Assembly (NCBI GenBank): GCA_028702245.1
Contig: JAQVPE010000048.1
Location: forward strand, 1-6,425
Source: Candidatus Izemoplasmatales bacterium
Lineage (GTDB): Bacteria; Bacillota_I; Bacilli_A; Izemoplasmatales; Hujiaoplasmataceae
DNA length: 6,425 nucleotides
Direction of reading: 5' to 3'
Shown: one piece after another, positions 4,695-6,425 of the stretch
Numbering within the stretch: position 1 is the stretch's first letter
Layout of the letters: each line of letters opens with the position of its first letter
Program-made: the position numbers and the translations under genes
Notes under the pieces: generated by a model
What the model was told of the DNA's origin: nothing
Databases searched by the model: none
The model's input: the letters and a program-made list of their open reading frames with translations, nothing else

Positions 4695-5549
4695 CTAGTG
4701 TTTGTCCTTGATGAAGTCTTGGAACTTCTCGATTTCACTTTCGTCAGTGAAGGTGATCACGAGTTTGTTTTGATTTAGGGAAGGTTTCTTATTAAGCGGC
4801 AGATTCTTGCCGAGTTCATCTCTTACTTCAGTAAGTTTCTTCTGAAAATCGGGAGTTACTTCCTGCCTTTTGATCTCGCGCTTTTTCTTCTCCTTGCGGA
4901 CCAAAGCCTCGATCTCCCTGACGTTGAGGCGGTTCTCGACGATCAAACTCGCAATTGCCTTGATCCGGTTCACATCTTTGAGTTTGGACAAAGCCCTTGC
5001 ATGGCCCATCGAGATGTTGCCGGTATTGATATCATCGAATACCGATTCGGGCAACGAAAGAATGCCCAGGGTATTCGACACATATGAACGGGACTTGCCA
5101 ATCTTTTGCGCAAGCTCCAAATGCGTCAGATTCAAAGAATCGATCGCATTTTGATAAGCTTGCGCCTCTTCGACGATCGTCAGATCTTCCCTTTGGATAT
5201 TTTCAAGCAAGGCCAGTTCGGCTAAATACTGATTGTTGTAATCGCGGATGATGGCGGGAACCGTCATAAATCCGGCCATTTTCGAAGCTTTCGACCTTCT
5301 TTCGCCTGTTACGAGCAGATAGCCGTCAGCGATTTTCTTGACGATGATCGGCTGTAAGACGCCATTCATCCGGATCGACTCGGCGAGTTCTTCCAAAGCG
5401 GCCTGATCAAAATGTTTGCGGGGTTGGAAGGGGTTGGGCTTGATCTTGTCGATCTCGATTTCGACGACTTCCTCTTTTTCAAGATCGAGGATCTCGTTCT
5501 CTTTAAGAAGATCCCCAAGACCTCTCCTGGTTAAATTCTTATTCGTCAT
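4695..5549 (-). CDS. parB: chromosome partitioning protein ParB (Spo0J family), CTP-dependent DNA clamp
   Basis: 284 aa, the usual Spo0J length. ParB binds parS sites near the origin, spreads as a CTP-bound sliding clamp, and works with ParA and SMC loading to segregate new origins. Domains in order: a short N-terminal ParA-interacting tail (RRGLGDLL, residues 8-15); the ParB/CTPase domain with NPFQPR at 39-44, TGERR at 81-85 and ENIQRED at 116-122; a helix-turn-helix at about 142-163 (LTHLELAQKIGKSRSYVSNT), followed by GHARAL at 182-187; and a C-terminal dimerisation region from about 235. All three CTP-binding boxes look intact. The start codon overlaps the end of parA by 11 nt and has a strong Shine-Dalgarno. 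Ends with TAG, 1 nt before the DUF951 start. Confidence 0.96.
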   Translation of the reverse strand: MTNKNLTRRGLGDLLKENEILDLEKEEVVEIEIDKIKPNPFQPRKHFDQAALEELAESIRMNGVLQPIIVKKIADGYLLVTGERRSKASKMAGFMTVPAIIRDYNNQYLAELALLENIQREDLTIVEEAQAYQNAIDSLNLTHLELAQKIGKSRSYVSNTLGILSLPESVFDDINTGNISMGHARALSKLKDVNRIKAIASLIVENRLNVREIEALVRKEKKKREIKRQEVTPDFQKKLTEVRDELGKNLPLNKKPSLNQNKLVITFTDESEIEKFQDFIKDKH

Positions 5550-6315
5550 GGCGCGAAATCACCTCTTTTGCGAGTTGCTTATAGCTGAGCGAAGATTTGC
5601 TCTTGGGCGAGTATTCGGTTACCGGAACGCCGTAAAAAGTCGCGTTCGAACAACTGATGTTTCGCGGAATGATCGTTTGGAACACTTTCTCTTTGAAATA
5701 GGTTTTGACCTCGTTGACGACTTGGAATCCCGATGTCGTCCTCGTGTCGAGCATCGTCAAAAGCACGCCAAAGATCGTGAGCGTTTCCTGGTTGACCTTC
5801 TTCTTGCCTTGGACCAATCTGATCGTGTTGAGCAGTTGCGTCAAACCGTCCATCGCGAGGAACTCGCACTGGACGGGGATGATGACGCCATCGGAGGCCA
5901 TCATCGCGTTGATCGTGATATAGCCAAGAGAAGGCGGACAATCGATCAGGACGTAGTCGTAATCGTCTTTGACATCACTAAGTTGGGTATGGAGGATAAA
6001 ATCGCGGTTGCTGTTGAGGACCAGCTTCTCTTCGATGCCTTCGACCATCGTTCTTGCCGGCAGCACATTGATCAGGGGATTATCGGTTTTTAGGGTGATC
6101 TCGGTGATATCGCAGCTCTCGCTAAGACAATCAAAAACAGACCTTCCGAAACTGCCGCGGTTGATGCCCATGCAAGTCGTGGCGTTGGCCTGGTAATCAA
6201 GGTCGATGAGCAGGATCTTCTTGCCTAAACTGGCAAGCGAGCTCGCGAGATTGATGGCGGTCGTTGTTTTCCCGACGCCGCCTTTTTGATTGGCGATCGA
6301 TAAGACGAGGCTCAT
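5539..6315 (-). CDS. parA: chromosome partitioning ATPase ParA (Soj family)
   Basis: 258 aa, typical for Soj. The protein is a deviant Walker ATPase that dimerises with ATP, binds DNA non-specifically, and in Bacillus also regulates DnaA. The deviant Walker A motif KGGVGKTT is at residues 11-18 with signature Lys11, the Walker A' DLDYQANAT at 38-46, and the Walker B region VLIDCPPSLG at 122-131. The C-terminal IPRN (217-220) is followed by the usual PVTEYSPKSK segment. Two small departures from the common family sequence are visible: YQA where PQG is usual at 41-43, and SCSNATFYG where LSEAPSFG is usual. The key ATPase lysines are present, so it is probably active. The ATG at 6315 has AGGA 9 nt upstream. 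It is the first gene of the operon; no promoter is evident in the short upstream stretch. Confidence 0.96.
   Translation of the reverse strand: MSLVLSIANQKGGVGKTTTAINLASSLASLGKKILLIDLDYQANATTCMGINRGSFGRSVFDCLSESCDITEITLKTDNPLINVLPARTMVEGIEEKLVLNSNRDFILHTQLSDVKDDYDYVLIDCPPSLGYITINAMMASDGVIIPVQCEFLAMDGLTQLLNTIRLVQGKKKVNQETLTIFGVLLTMLDTRTTSGFQVVNEVKTYFKEKVFQTIIPRNISCSNATFYGVPVTEYSPKSKSSLSYKQLAKEVISRHDE
5559..5566 (-). promoter_or_regulatory. Shine-Dalgarno of parB inside parA
   Basis: Minus-strand AGAGGTGA is an excellent ribosome-binding site 9 nt before the parB ATG. It lies within the last codons of parA and so fixes the parB start and supports coupled but independently strong parB translation. 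Confidence 0.7.
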
Positions 6316-6339
6316 TTATCTATATCCTGTCTTCTATTT

Positions 6340-6425
6340 CTAATTGTAAAAATGTTTTATAAAGAGATCTTGGTTCTCCTTGAAGCATGCGATCACGCTT
6401 GGCAGAAGGAACATCTCCGCTTCCG
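6340..6425 (-). CDS. possible 3' end of an unidentified gene upstream of parA
   Basis: From the right edge one frame reads on to a TAG at 6340-6342, ending SVIACFKENQDLFIKHFYN. Its codons (TTC, ATC, AAG, GTG, GCG) resemble those of the par genes. A second frame is also open and stops only 4 nt before the parA start, so the choice is uncertain. The usual upstream neighbours of soj in Bacillus are noc and rsmG, but this tail does not match the typical C-terminus of RsmG. No function is assigned. Confidence 0.3.
   Translation of the reverse strand, partial: EAEMFLLPSVIACFKENQDLFIKHFYN

Noticed and set aside
4487..4738. Longer DUF951 start giving 83 residues
   Set aside because: The extra 15 residues lie in parB, exceed the family length and do not resemble the family; the ATG at 4693 has a suitable ribosome-binding site.
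5416..6093. 225-codon open frame on the plus strand
   Set aside because: It is the antisense shadow of parA and parB, rich in Arg, Asp and Val with no family resemblance, and the minus-strand genes there are certain.

Overview
The window reads as a chromosomal segment of a low-to-moderate GC Bacillota or Mycoplasmatota-type bacterium. The basis is the right-hand gene set, Soj/ParA, Spo0J/ParB, a YyzM-like DUF951 protein and a small MazG-like protein, together with a large tRNA cluster. That cluster contains the order Ala-Met-Ile2-Ser ... fMet-Asp-Phe known from Bacillus and Mycoplasma tRNA arrays. Soj, Spo0J and YyzM lie near the replication origin in Bacillus, so the segment is probably origin-proximal. 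Genus cannot be named from the sequence. All supported core genes lie on the minus strand; only transposase remnants and one terminator are on the plus strand.

Right part (about 4222-6425, minus strand): a compact set parA > parB > DUF951 > MazG-like, with overlaps of 11 nt and 20 nt and a 1-nt gap, which looks like one operon for chromosome partitioning plus two housekeeping-type small proteins. No parS site was found. Just upstream of parA the C-terminal end of an unidentified gene may enter from the right edge.

Middle (about 3071-4192, minus strand): eleven tRNA genes, all with encoded CCA, in transcription order Ile(GAT), Ala(TGC), Met(CAT), Ile2(CAT), Ser(TGA), Thr(CGT), Lys(TTT), Leu(TAA), fMet(CAT), Asp(GTC), Phe(GAA). 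A TTGACA-N17-TAAAAT promoter precedes the first. A second promoter, TTGACA-N17-TATTAT, lies inside the cluster directly before fMet-Asp-Phe. An intrinsic terminator follows Phe.

Left part (about 1-3060): a decayed accessory region immediately downstream of the tRNA-Phe end. It holds C-terminal remnants of an IS3-family and an IS66-family transposase on the plus strand. Opposite them is a frameshifted N6-adenine DNA methyltransferase with its own extended -10 promoter. Downstream of that is a second broken gene of unknown function with several nonsense and frameshift lesions, ending 6 nt before a good terminator. The arrangement suggests a dead restriction-modification locus (inference). At the extreme left edge a strong Shine-Dalgarno and ATG suggest the start of another minus-strand gene.

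No intact novel system is visible. The most interesting material is the broken methyltransferase and its unrecognised partner, and the layout of the tRNA cluster.
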